A stretch of DNA of 64,000 bases from Edaphochlamys debaryana (taxonomy: Eukaryota; Chlorophyta; Chlorophyceae; Chlamydomonadales): NCBI GenBank assembly GCA_016858145.1, contig JAEHOE010000053.1, positions 558,001-622,000 of the forward strand, given 5' to 3'. Of the stretch, positions 10,170-22,595 are shown in pieces (within the stretch, counting starts at the first letter, position 1; each line of letters begins with the position of its first letter). The notes under the pieces are model-generated. The model saw only the letters and a list, made by a program, of their open reading frames with translations, had not been told where the DNA came from and searched no databases. A program made the translations under genes and the position numbers.

Positions 10170-13100
10170 ATGCAGCGACAACTTCTACCAACGCGGCATA
10201 GAGCTTTAGGTCAAGCGCCATTGCGTGCAAGCTTGCCGCCGGGCCTGCAGTCGCGGCGAGCAGCACGCCGTCCTTTCACGCTCCCGCAAGCTGCTGGTGA
10301 GGCATGAGGCGACTGAGAGCAAACATATCACCCCGAGCAGTCAATATGGGTTGCGCAGGGCACGCCGGCCCATGCCCTGCGGCCATCCCTGTGGGCCATC
10401 CTTCTCCCCTCCCACCCGCAGCCGCGGCCGCGGATGGGCCCAGCACGAGCGGCTCTGGGGCCGAGCCCAGCCCCGCTGTAGCGAGCCCCGCCGTGGTGGA
10501 GGCGACAGAGGTTGTGGAGCCGGGGCAAGGGGAGGAGGCTGGCAGCAGCGAGGAATACGTGTTTGCGGAGAACCCTGGTGAGCAGGGCTGACGGCGGCCG
10601 AGCTGGACCCTGTAAGAGGAAGAAGCCATGGATTCCGAGGGGCCGAGGGAAAGTGATGAGGCCGAGGCGGTCAGGCGAGGGCAGGGCGTCATCTGCGTAG
10701 GGGCGTGGGCTGCCCTCTACCTCCACCCTCCTTGAGCCCCCCCCCCCATCCCCTCCCCCTCAGACTACCCCGAGGTGCCCCAGTCCACGGGCAAGGCCAT
10801 AGCGCTGCAGTACGGGGGCCTGGGGGTCGCCTACGCCGTTGCGGTGAGCGCCCGGGGCTGCAGGGGCTGGGGGCTGGGGGACTGGGGGACTGGGGCCGGG
10901 GCCGTGCGTGAGGGCGGCTGCGCGTCTCGGGTCTTCAGGGCACAGGTCGCGGGGATGCGTGGATGCGTGGCAACTGGGGGCAGTCTTCGGGCTTGGATTG
11001 CGTAGACTGTGGGCTGACCAAGCCCCTCCCCGCCCCCCTCCTCCTCCTTGTCTCCAGGGCGGCGCCGTGGCTGCCGCCGCGCTACAGTCCCCGCAGCTGC
11101 TGCTGGCGCCCTCGGCCGCGGGGCCCTGGGGCGCGGCGCTGCTGGCCTGCGTGGGGGCCACCTACCTGCGGGCGGCGGGCGTGTGCCTGCACTTGGCGGT
11201 GAGGGTGGGGCGCAGGGGCTGAGGGGAGCGGGAGCGGGGGTGGGGCGGGCGGCTGCGGGGTGGAGAGAGACCTCCGCGGTGCGGTGCACGCGACCCTGGG
11301 CTGACGACATGGCAGCTCCGCGGGCAGCCGCAATCTGCAGTGGAGGATGTGGGGTGGAATCTGGCAACGGCACGGCGGGACTCACCTGAAACGGCGCTTG
11401 ACGCAGCGTGACCTGGACCTGAGCCCGTTTTGCCTCCCCTCCTCTCTGGCCTGCAGAATGCTGCCGTGAATGGCGAGCTGCTGTGCTGGCGCCACCAGCG
11501 CCTCGCTCTGGCCACCGCCGCCTCGGCCCTCCTGGCGGCGCTGTCCCAGGTGGCGGGGGTGGCGTCCGTGCCCCTGGCAGGGTGAGCGCTGCTGAGGATG
11601 GCTTCAGGGGTCGGGGTCCAGGCTGGAGGGCGGGGTAAAGAGGGGGGGAGGAGGCTAGCTTCGTGGGTCAGAGTAAGAGCTGCGGTGTGAGCTACGGTGT
11701 GAGGCCAGGTGGGCCCGGACGCGCCGCCTTGGCATTGCTGGGCAACGTGGATCGTGCATCGGGGAATCGTAGGTCACTCCCAGTCTCCCTTCGCCGGGTA
11801 CCGAGCTTTTGCTGCACTCCTTCACTCCTTCCCCCCACCCCCTGGGGCCCACCACCCCCTTACCCCCGCCTCCACCCCCCCCAGGGCCCAGGCGCTCCTG
11901 GCGGTCGCCACGGTGGCGGTGGTGGGGCTCAGCGCCCGCGCGGTGCTGTCCGTGCGCCCCTTCGTGTGGGCCGTGGTGGAGCGGGGCGGCGGCACCGCGG
12001 GCGGCGTGGTGCGGGCGGTGGCCAACTCGGCCGTAGAGGCCGTGTCCACGGTCGGGGGCGTGCTGCTGCTGGCGGCAATGGGTGAGCTTGCGTGTGTCAC
12101 ATGCTCATGCTACGGGGGTGGGGGTACGGCCAGGGGCTGCCGGGGGTGAAGCAGAGGGGCGGGCGGTGGGGTGCTGGCGTGCTCCTGCTGGCGGCGATGG
12201 GTGAGCCCTTGTGCGGCGGGCTGCGGGCTGAGTGCGCTGGGTGCCACCCGGTGGCGGAAACGTGGGACCTGGAGTGTGCGTGGCAATGGGGTGCAGCGGC
12301 CAAATCGGGTGTGGGAGGACAATTGGGAAGGCGGGGGGCCACGTGCGGCCGGCGGCCGACTCCCGGTTTCCGGTGACCCTTGTTTTACCTCCTCCCTCCT
12401 CCCTCCTCCTGCCTCCTTCCCGACGCGCAGCCGTCGGCCTCAGCGGCTTCGTGGCCGTGGTCCCCGCGGCCGCCCCCGCCGTCACGCAGCCCCTGGGCGC
12501 ATGGCCGGGCTCCCCGGTGGCCCTGGACGGAGCGGCGGCGGCGCTGCGCCGGCTCGTGGGGGCAGGTGCGTGCGACCGAAGAGGGTCTTTCGTGCGACAT
12601 CAGCCATCCCTCGTTTCACTGCTACTGCTAGGTGCCTTTCCCGTCATCCTGGTCCGTGCCCCTCAACCCACCCCCCCACCACCCACACACCTCTCCCTGC
12701 CCCCCAGGCCTGCTCCTGGCCGCCGCGCAGGCGCACGCGCTGCTGGACGCCGCCTCGAGCCTGCGGCGGCCGCCGGAGGCCACCGACACAGAGATCGTGG
12801 CGGAGACCATCCTCAGGTGGGGCCGGTGTTTTGTTGGAGTGGCCGGTGGGGATGAGATGGGTTGGAGGTGGGGTGGAAGTGGCGGGGCGGTGGGTTGGCT
12901 GGGCAACCTTTCGAGGCTTCTCGACTTGCCTGGGCCCGGGAAAGCCTGTGCGCGGCACGCCCAGCGTTGCCCTCGCTCAGCAGCGGCGGTTCAGCGCCAC
13001 CCCGCCAGCCGGGGACATGCCTCGACTTCACCCCACCAGCCCTTCCTTCCTGCAACACCCAACCCCTCCCCCCCGCCCCGCCCCCTACCCGACGCGTGCC

Positions 13101-13458
13101 GTGCAGGAACACGCTCATCGAGCGCGACCCCCTCTCCAAGTACTACCTTCCCAGGCCGGACACTTTCACCCTGCTGCACCTCTCGTTCGTGCTCGCGGCT
13201 GCGCTAACCGCTTACGTCACGCTCCAAGCACCGGGCCTGGGCGTTGACGTCAACATGGACGGCGCGCTGTGGGGGCCGTTGTACGGCACCTGGGCGACCG
13301 GGCTGCTGTACGGCATCGTCGCGTTGACCAAGTTTGACTGGACGTCGGTGTCGAACGCCGTGCTCGGCGTGTTCGTGTGGCTCGGCGCCCTCGTGCTCAC
13401 CTTCTTCAACACGTTCGTCTGGAAGTTCGAATGGGCCAACAAGGTGAAGCGGAAGTAG
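10170..13458 (+). CDS. Unknown multi-pass membrane protein, possibly plastid-targeted
   Basis: I do not recognise the family. Nine exons join in phase: 10170-10296, 10422-10577, 10764-10843, 11058-11198, 11457-11581, 11885-12081, 12431-12565, 12708-12816, 13107-13458 (473 aa). Residues 1-42 are rich in Arg, Leu, Ser and Ala with almost no acid (MQRQLLPTRHRALGQAPL...), as in a transit peptide. An acidic, disordered stretch follows (about 43-95). The rest is strongly hydrophobic, with roughly eight to nine possible membrane helices. The final exon is the most regular part: NTLIERDPLSKYYLPRP, three helices, then a basic tail KVKRK. The start was chosen because exon 1 splices exactly into the acidic segment; an ATG at 10304 inside intron 1 is the alternative. 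Plastid location is an inference from the N-terminus. Confidence 0.7.
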
Positions 13459-14385
13459 AGCAGGGCGTTTGCTAATATGGAATGGGCGTCTCCGATGGTG
13501 GCGGGCGGCTGCAAGAGGCCGCTTGGGCTGCTCGAGCGCATGGAAGGTGGAAAATGGCAGGGTTGAACGAAGGGCTGGAGGGTAATAGTTGGGAGCGGGA
13601 GCGGCTTCTGCGCCACGGCGTATGACAGCTGACTGAGGCGTTTGCAGAGAAGGGACCAGGACGGGTGGGTCAAGCGACGTCACGAATTTACCGAAGGGTG
13701 ATGCCTGTCGGTAGTGGGGCGGGCGGGGGCGTAACGGACACTGGGCTGTGCGGGCACGCGACGGCGGACGGAGGCAAGAAGGGCTAGTGGCACATGTGCA
13801 CGGAACGCGCCACTCGCACAATGAGGCGCGGCGTTAGGGATCGACGCAAGCGGCTGTCAGGGCGCGCTTGAAGTGTATGGTCTGGTCTCTGTGCCGGCGA
13901 TGCCGCTGCCCCTCGGGGACCTCGCGAGTCACCGCCGTGCGTGCCGTATCGAGCGTGGCGATCCAACTCTAACCCAGCCGCTCGCACACAGTGGTCGTGT
14001 AATTATGCATGAATTCATAAAGATGCTGTGTGCAGCGGCTCATGACCTTTGCCGCTCGGCAGGGCGTCGGATGGCGAGGTAGGACCTACCGCCGCTCGCG
14101 GACTTCCAGTCAACCGTCTTTCCGAAACACGCCCTGCCGTAACCGCGGCACAAGAGCCAGTGCTCATCTCTAAGGCACATACATGCACGCATCAAAACAT
14201 ACGCCGAAGCCTGCCTCACTCGTCAACTCGTCAACTCGGTGCCCGCACTCGGTGCACGCAGAACCAGGCTTACCCAGCTGCCTCTATCGCTATCACTAGT
14301 CTCCTTGGTCGAACTAAACGCGTGTTGATAGCTTCTGTGCGGCAAGTCTTGAGGACATACAATTCGCGTGCTGCGCGCCACAGAC
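13459..14385. other. 3'UTR of the membrane-protein gene and promoter of the EGF gene
   Basis: Non-coding, with no recognisable exon. TGTAA at 13998-14002 probably ends the upstream transcript. The roughly 380 bases after it contain the promoter and leader of the EGF-repeat gene. Confidence 0.6.
13998..14002 (+). terminator. TGTAA poly(A) signal, probably for the 10170-13458 gene
   Basis: This is a sense-strand TGTAA 540 bases after the stop codon, inside an AT-rich patch. Confidence 0.45.
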
Positions 14386-17300
14386 ATGATGGGGCCGCGT
14401 AAGTACAGCCGCAAGCATCGCTGCGGTGCCAATACACGGGCACAGCATCGGCGTGCTAGTAGCACGCGTCTGGACGCCAGGTTGCTCTGCCCGACTCCCA
14501 GCCATCTGCGATGCGCTTGCAGGCCGCGGTGCTCTGGAGCTCTGTGCAGTTGTGATCGCAGTCGCTGCCTTACTGCCAGCCGCATCGGCCCTCGGTGGAG
14601 AAGGTAGGACGGGGCACTGAAGGGTGCGGTCCAGCGGCACACGCGCCTGCCCACTGGCCCCGGTCCCCGGCGGCCCCCGCGGGATGGCCCTTACTTGGGG
14701 TCACCTCGGCGCCACCTTGTGGCAAGCGGCCCCCATTCCACGCTTGAGATGCGCAGATTCCGTGGCCTTCTCCTGCGCGTTATCTCTCGCCCTCCGCCCT
14801 TGAACAACCATACAGGCTACTGCCCGACTCCTGACCCCTGCACCTCGACGCCCAACATGTACTGCGTTGCGGATGACATCTCAGATCCGTCAAACACGTA
14901 TTGGTACTGTGAGTCTTGCGTATGACCGGATGATCCTTTCAGTTTGTTCTGCTGTCTATCTCAGAGATGTTGCATCCGACTGCTCAAGCGTGTATCGGTC
15001 TTGAGTTCAGCCCTACAGAGTGCGGCGGCCTGTCCAGCAACGCCTGCTGCCACCCCTGCCTGCTGCTCTTGTGCCCTGGTTCCACCCCTCAGGCGATTGT
15101 CAAGTCGGCTGGCGGCGGAACGACACGACAGGGGTCTGTGAAGACGTGAACGAGTCAGTTTGGGGGCGCGGGGTCGCCTTGGGAGGAGGGAGAGGGTGGG
15201 AGGGCACGGGGCAGGACGCCTAGGGCCTTGGAACCCACTCCACGCTTGGCCACTCTCCCTTTATCGGCATCGCCTTAGCTAGCCGATTCGGGCCTTTGAG
15301 ACCTTCGAATAACAAACGCGCCTTGCAAGAGCTGTGTTGCGCGGGGTGCGTCCCTACCTCACGCTCACGGCCGTCCCTGCTTCAACCCGCCTTGCCCCCG
15401 GCCACCGCGACCTCGGCCGCCCTGCCTGCTGCCACCCCCAGGTGCACCGAGTGGGCCGGGACGTGCTCCAACGGCAACTGCACCAACACAGTGGGATCCT
15501 ACAACTGCAGCTGCCCCAACCCCAAGACCTCGTACCAGGTCATCAACGGCGTGAAGCAGTGCGTGCCGCTGGTGCGTGGAAGAAGGGCTTGCTTGTGTGC
15601 GCAGCAGCAGCCTTTCCGAAGCAGAGCGAAGGGGGGATTTGGCGTTGACCAATCACTCGATCAGCACGCCTGAGTGTCCCAGTCCATTCGCTCTCCAAAC
15701 AATGCCTTTCCGCCGCCCGACCACAGGACGCCTGCAAAACGATGGCCTCCAAGAACCTGTTCCCCTGCGCCCCCGGGACCTGCAATGACACGCTCACCAG
15801 CAACCAGTGGGGCTACAGTTGTAGGTCTGCGCCCCGCATAAGGATACATGCTTTAGGCCAGACAACATTTTGACACCCAGCAGATAACCTGATTAGCTTC
15901 TCCCGCTTGGGCCGCTCAACCCCTCCCTTCCGTTCCTCAGGCTCCAGGTGCGAGCCCTACCCCAAGTACACGCTAGCTCTGGGCCCCAGCGGACCGTTCT
16001 GTAAAGCCACGCCCTGTGCCACGGCCGTGTGCCCCTCCAACTCCAACTGTGTGCTGAACTTCACGTCATCCACCGGCTACACGTGCGCTTGCAAGACGGG
16101 ATACCGTTGGAACCCCGCAACGAGCAAGTGTGACGGTAAGCAAGACAAATGGTTGCGGGTCTGGGTAGTCATGCATCACTTAGGTGCGTGTTCCCTTTGC
16201 ACCCCTGACATCCCTCGCACCCCTTGATTGCATGTCCGGCCGCCGCACTACTACGCTACGTACACCTCTGACAGACATTAAGGAGGTGAGGACAGCCGGC
16301 GGATGGGAGGGCCTGTGGTGCCACGTCCTACCTGTTGCGGCCACGCTGGGTCATACGCCATCCTCTCTTTCCTGCCGACCTGCCATGCACGTGTCCTCTC
16401 TTATCTGCTCCTCAGTGCACTGAAGTGTGGCACGCCTGCCTCAACGGAACCTGCAACGAGTTGCCTGGATCCTACAAGTGAGGGGGGCCTGACCACGGAC
16501 GCTCGCGCTGGGCGCGGCGCAGAATCAGGTGGAGCCCCGCCCACAACGGGCCACAGCCTGGCCGCATCCCACTGACCGCACCCTGCCCGCCTGCCCTCGC
16601 CGCGCCCTCTCCGGAATGCCTCAGCTGCACCTGCCCCCTGGGGTACAACGCAACCGTCACGTCAGGCGGGACCAAGGTCTGCGCCAGTAAGCAAGGGCGA
16701 GGCGTGGAATGCGCTCTGTGGGCGCCCAGGCGCCATGCTCCCCAGCGGTCTCGAGGGGGGAAGGGAGTGAACTTGGGAAGCTTGCGCACACGCACGGAAA
16801 GGCCCACCCCCATTCATGTTTCATGATATGCATTGTTATGACCCGCCCACACCCACAGAGATCAACATGTGCGCATGGCTCTCCGCGCGCAACCTGGCGC
16901 CCTGCCTCAGCTCCGACCGCTGCTACAACGTGTGAGTCTATCTCCCGGTGCTTCTTTGTGGCCGGGCCCCAGCCTAGAACCCCGGGGGTTCTGAGAGCAA
17001 GAGAGAGGGCCGTAAGGCCCTCCACGGGCGTCCCAGACCCACAGCCACCCCATTTACCTTGACCCTGATCCCCCACCGTCCGCGCATGCAGGATGAACAA
17101 CGAGTGGGGCTACAACTGCTACTGCCCCACGCACAGCCCGTGGCACCTCGCGGCCGCTGGGCCCTTCTGCCAGAGTGAGGTTCCTTCGTGGCCGCAGAAA
17201 TCTTCCCAAGGGCAGCGCCACAGCTCACAGATGCCCCGCTAGCCCCCCACACGCAGTCCCACGCCTCCTGCAGGGCGACTCGCGTTCGAAACCATTGCCG

Positions 17301-20300
17301 AGATGCCGACACATTCCCCGTGTCAGTCCTCGCTTCACCATACCCACGACGCGCAGCACCACGCCCTTGCCTTTGGTCCCTGAACCCCCGCCGTTTGCTC
17401 ATTCGGCCCCCCCGCCCCCCAGTCACGCGCTGCTCTTATGAGCCCTGCGGCGACCCGCGCAACCACACCTGCGTCGTCAACGCCACCAGCCCCCTGGGCT
17501 ACTCCTGCAAGTGCGCCCCCGGATACGTAATGATCGCCGGCAGATGCGTGTGTGAGTGGCTCGAGGGCAGGAAGCTGTTGCCTCATTGCAGCCTCGCTCA
17601 GGCCCCTGCCGCGCAATCAAGGAAGCCCGCGCGCTAAGGCTACTAAGGCCCGGGCCACCCAAGCGAGCACCCCTTTCTGCCGTATGCTCACCCCTTCCTC
17701 CCGCCCCCATCCTCCCCTCGGCCTGCGTACGCTACCGCCCGCTTCCATTGCTGCTACGCACAGTGGACGCCTGCATCAATGTCAAATGCGGCCCGCACGG
17801 CCGCTGCCTGGCGAACTTGAACGGGGCCGTCTGCATCTGTGAGAACGGCTGGGCCTCGCCCAACGCATCGATCCCTTGCTCCGTGTGCGCGCCGGGGTAT
17901 TTGTACAACGCCACCAGCAGCCGCTGCGAAGGTGCGTAGGCTGGGATCGCGGAGGGTCAGAGCGAGTGACGTAGGGGGTAACAAGCAGGTGGAACCCTGC
18001 CGGCACCCGCCCTTCACACCGGCGTGGCGGCACCCGCCCCACCCGGCCCACTCTCCACCCCGCCCCCTGACCCCTGGATTCCACAGACGTCAACGAATGC
18101 GCTCGTTCGCCCAACCCCTGTGGCCCCATCGGAGTACGGAACTGCACGAGTAAGAGGGGCGTGCGCGCCCGGGCTTCCTGGTTGGGGCGTCATGACCCGG
18201 GGCCCTATCTAGCTAGGGGCCTTCAGACGGGATTGTAATCCATCTGGTCATGTATGGTCTGGACTGACTGGAAAGCACCCAGTGAGCCCCGCTCACACTG
18301 GTGCGCAAACCCTGGGACTGCCTGGCTTCAAAGCTGACCCGTTGCCCCGTGCGTCGTTGTTGACACCCGCAGACACCCTAGGCTCCTATCGTTGCTCTTG
18401 CTTCCCTGGGTACGAGGCCGTTCAGGCGGGGACAAAATGCCAAGGTCAGTGTGAAGGGCTAGAAGGGCTCCAGGAGAAGGCCTTGTGCGCAGTCCCGCTG
18501 CAGTATCTGCACTCACAGGTTTGCACGCTTTCACACTTCCTAACCCTGCGGCCTGCCCCTCCGCTTGCCCCGCAACTCCTTGCCTTGGACCCTGCCAGAT
18601 TACAACGAGTAAGAGGTTGGGCTTGCGTCGTCCAACAGGCTTTCGTAGCTTGCTCTTCGCCGTCGGGAGCAGCACGGATGGAAGCACTGAATGAATGGAA
18701 AAGCGCTGGGCCCGTCCTTCTTGCCTAAGTCGACCGACCCTGCACTAAGGCCGAAGCGCTGCCCATCACCTGTCCAGCCCCCACTTCACTCCACAGGTGC
18801 ACGCGCCTGCCCCAGCCCTGCTTCAACAGCACAGGGTGCATCAACACCAACGGTTCGTACACGTGAGTAACGTGAGCGAGCGCGGGATGCTGTTGTGACG
18901 TAACAACCCTCGATCCCCGACCAGTATTCATTCTACCCTGAATCACGGGTACCGTGCGTGGGCTTGCGAACGGAGATGCCTTGCATGCCAACATTTGGAG
19001 CTCTCTGAGGGCAGGGATTTCACGTATCGTGGCCAGAAGGGCGAGCCAGGTCTTGCATTGCTTGCCGCCAAGCAGTTCGCTGTGTGTCCCTCTCCGCCAC
19101 TTCCCTGCTCGCCAGCTGCACGTGCAAGCCTGGGTTCGAGCAGCGCGTTGCCAACGGCGTCCGCTACTGTCTCGACACGAATGAGTAAGGCGCGGGCTGT
19201 GCATCTGCCTCAAACTCTGGACTCGGGGGGTGACTCATCACGAGTGGGCTTGAAGACCTACATGTGCGAGCTCTTGCTTGATGAGACCGGTGTCACGTTG
19301 CTGGATAGCGTCGTCATGCACGCTTGTTAGGCTTGCGCCTCCCTGCCTCGATCCGCATCCCCGCAGATGCCAGCGGTACGCCGTGTTCGGAGTGTGTGAG
19401 AACGGATTGGCTCTCAACCCCTGCACCAACCTAGACGGAGGCTACAGGTGGGTGGTGGGAGTTAAAGGTAACTCTTGGGAGGCAAGCGAATGGCCCTACC
19501 CGGCTTGCTCCCAAGACGAACTGCAACATGGGTGCCACCACACGTCACCGCACGCCACACTCCAGCACTTCTACAGCTTGCTCGACCCTTTCTCCGCCGA
19601 ACTCTCCCTCGCAGGTGCAACTGTCCGGCTGGCTTTGCGAGGGTCAACGTTGTGCGGACCTGGGCCGGCGTTTCTCGGAACGTGACTATCTGCCGGGACG
19701 TCAACGAGTGGGTCGGGCGCACAGCTCTGTCGGTTGAGATCACTGGCGAGGGCGGGACTGCACGGCTGGGTTCTGTTTGTGACCCTCAGCCAACCACACC
19801 ACGAAGGGAGCGTGACCCCGCTTGCCCCTCCACCCCGCCGACCCTCCGACAGGTGCCGCAGCCCCCTGCTCAACTCGTGCGGCCCCGGTGGCAGCTGCAT
19901 AAACCTGGAAGGCACTTACTCGTGAGTACGGCGGCAAAGGCACGTTTTTACAGTGTACGGCAGCGGGAGCTGTGACACATGAGCCGTACCGCCCTGTTGG
20001 GGGATGCCCGGCGCGGGATGCCCGGCGCTTGCTGCTGGATTTCGTCCTGGACTGGGTCCTGGACTGGGTCCCCGATCCCTCGGGTCCGAGGCTCGACTGG
20101 TTTTGGGGATCCGATTTGCATGTCGACTCTTCTTCCTTGTCCCGCAATGCAGGTGCAACTGCACCCGACCAGGCTACGTGCGCGGCTTCGACAACCTTGG
20201 CCGCCCCGCATGTCGTTGTGAGTGGCAGCGGCGCAAGACGATGGTGCAGCTTGGCTTAGCATTCAGTTCTGCCGGTCTGGCTAGAGTGTGCTGTGCCCTA

Positions 20301-20822
20301 TACCGTCCATCCCTTCCCTCCGTGCAGGGAACCCCTGCCAGTACTGGGGCGCCGCCGCTAGTTGCGGCGCCGCGGCCAACGCGGGATCGTGTTACAACAT
20401 GCCCAACGTCAGCACAGAATATCCCCGTGGCTATGCCTGCAACTGCAACACGCCGATGTATGTGCAGTACGGCAAGAACACGACAAGTATCACGTGCATC
20501 TGTGAGCTGGGGAGGGGGAGGGCCGCCGCGTCTGTCAGGATCTTTATCCTTCCTTGTCTGCTCAAAGGTGCTCGCATACCCCAAAGTGTCCCATCGCGCG
20601 CGCCCTCCCCATCCTCCGGTCCTTGCCCTTCCCCCCCCCCCCCCCCCAGTGAATCGGTGCCTCTACCTTGCGAGCTCAAATCCTTGTGGCTTGGGGACTT
20701 GCGTCAACAAGCCCTCGAGCTGCCAGTACACCTGCGTCTGCCCTTTGGGCTACTTCATACCTTCTGGCACCTGCCCCAAGTGCCAGAAGCTGGTTATCTT
20801 GCCGCTCGAGAATGGACGCTAG
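14386..20822 (+). CDS. Secreted protein of about 14 tandem EGF-like modules
   Basis: Twenty-five exons join in phase: 14386-14398, 14523-14603, 14816-14908, 15093-15153, 15442-15571, 15727-15820, 15941-16135, 16275-16285, 16416-16477, 16625-16686, 16859-16931, 17092-17174, 17423-17551, 17764-17931, 18087-18149, 18373-18444, 18599-18608, 18797-18862, 19116-19184, 19367-19447, 19615-19707, 19853-19921, 20153-20217, 20328-20501, 20650-20822 (729 aa). A 13-base first exon with a GTAAGT donor completes a clean signal peptide (MMGPRRGALELCAVV..., cleavage near ALGG). About 14 six-Cys EGF-like modules follow, several joined by calcium-binding-type D(V/Y/T)NEC linkers, with GSYxCxC cores and many N-glycosylation sites. 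No C-terminal membrane helix or lipid-anchor signal is visible, so it is probably a soluble matrix or wall protein. Introns fall repeatedly between modules and inside the xYxC core. Confidence 0.85.
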
Positions 20823-21716
20823 GCTCCTAGACAAAGACAGACTGCTGATACATAGATTGCGCAGCGGCTGGGATGGTTGCAGCAGGCCTGGGCCTGGGTC
20901 TGGCCACGGGAATAGGGTGGGCTTGGTCATGGCATGGCCTGACAGGTGTCGTTACGGGCCGCCCGGCGCTTCAATCTGTATGACAAGCATGGCCTAATTG
21001 CGTGCCGGGCTAGGCCTAAGGACTGATCATTTATGTGTGCTGGCTGTGCCGTGGCGCCCGCTGGTTCGAGTACTGCTTTCGACACATCTTGCATATATAT
21101 CTGTGATGAGGGGTATCACTACTGGGGTTTCCCTGTGACATCAAGTTGGGCGTGTCTGGGGTGCGTGGGCTGTGGACAGCACAGATCATGTCCCTCGCTA
21201 TTTACTGGCTAATGGTTTCCGTAAAAAGCATGCAGTGCACATAGCATTGTCCTCCGCTCGCTCATAGGAGCCCCATAACATGCACCTCCCCAGGGCCAGA
21301 GTTAGGGTCACACAGGACGAGGGGAGGCCTTGAAAGCTTACTTTGGATCAATGTCAGCATGCATGACACTCTCATTCCTTTGGTATGGTCAGGCTGATTC
21401 CTGTTTGTTGGACCATAAATGGCATGTACAGAGGAATGGAATTTTAAGACCCGCAAGGTACCGTCACCGTGCCCCGCTGTTGAACTTGATGCAAGTAGTT
21501 TCCGCCCAATAGATGCGCAAGGGTCCATCCTGTATGGTGATAGCCCGACATACCCGACATTTGGCACGCATGCTCTTGTCGATGTGCCTGGACCAATGGA
21601 TGTCGGCTGGCGGTGGTGGCGGAAAGGGTCGGGTGCTGTTGCTGCAGAAGCAAGAATGCTTTACAGGCGAGCTGAGCCCCCCTGTCTCGGCTGGAAACCA
21701 GAGATCCCCATGCGTG

Positions 21717-21721
21717 TGTAA
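21717..21721 (+). terminator. TGTAA poly(A) signal, possibly for the EGF gene
   Basis: This is a sense-strand TGTAA 895 bases after the stop, a long but possible 3'UTR. Another copy at 22614-22618 directly follows the satellite. Confidence 0.3.
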
Positions 21722-22465
21722 CGGGCCGTGATGCCATGCCCTGTCTCCCTGTTCTACCGTGTCTCGCCCGCCGCACGCTGGCTATTGGATCTAGCGATGA
21801 CGTTTGTTTTGGGGCTGAGCCTCCTCCCTTCCTCCTCCTTCTGTTCGCCCGAAGCTGCACCCCACGCCCAGCCCGCTGCCCAGCCTGCGATGCCACAAGC
21901 TGTGGTATGCGTATCCCTAAGGTGCAAGAGAGCGCGGTTCAAACGGATTTATGGCGGGGTTCGAGACCGCGTGCCGTGGTGCATGCTGGTGGTGGAGAGG
22001 GGTTGGCCAGACGCGAAAATTGGAGATTGGACCCCCTGGGGACGTGTCCGAACTAACGCGTTGCGTGGTGCGGCCCTTAGGATCCCCCGTGCGGCTGCTT
22101 GCTCCTGCCTGTCGCTCGGCCTCTCCCTCTTTCTGTTGCGTTGCGCACAGCCTAGTTGCGTTCAGCTGCATCCCCCTTCGTCGTCATCCGGACTACGCTG
22201 CACGGCCCCTGCGAGCACAGAGCCCCCTGGGGGCGGGGGACCATGGGCGGGGCTCAGCCCTCTTCCTGCCTCGCGCAGCCACCCTTGTCGCCTGTACATA
22301 CTTGGCAGTGCAGTCGGTGGCCAGGACCAACTCCATCCACCTAGCTAGCCACTACTCGTACTGGACGTCCAGAAGGACGCAGCACACGTCGAGAAGTTGA
22401 TGAGCAGGCCTGGAGCAGGATTTATTTGGTGTCGAGCCCGCGCCGCCCGCGCCGCAAGTAAGGAT

Positions 22466-22595
22466 GCCATGCCATGCCATGCCATGCCATGCCATGCCAT
22501 GCCATGCCATGCCATGCCATGCCATGCCATGCCATGCCATGCCATGCCATGCCATGCCATGCCATGCCATGCCATGCCATGCCATGCCATGCCAT
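22466..22595. repeat. (GCCAT)26 pentanucleotide satellite
   Basis: Twenty-six uninterrupted copies of GCCAT (130 bases) lie between the convergent EGF and transporter genes. Because five is not a multiple of three, all frames cycle through the same pentapeptide, giving spurious open frames of MPCHA on one strand and MAWHG on the other. There are no interruptions, so the tract is young or actively changing in length. Confidence 0.97.

Noticed and set aside
10304..10591. ATG at 10304 as the start of the membrane-protein gene
   Set aside because: It lies inside intron 1. The ATG at 10170 gives a transit-like leader that splices in phase to the acidic segment.
21736..22056. Cys-rich frame downstream of the EGF gene as an extra EGF exon
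   Set aside because: The Cys spacing does not fit EGF modules, the EGF gene already ends in phase at a stop, and no acceptor/donor pair brackets a module.
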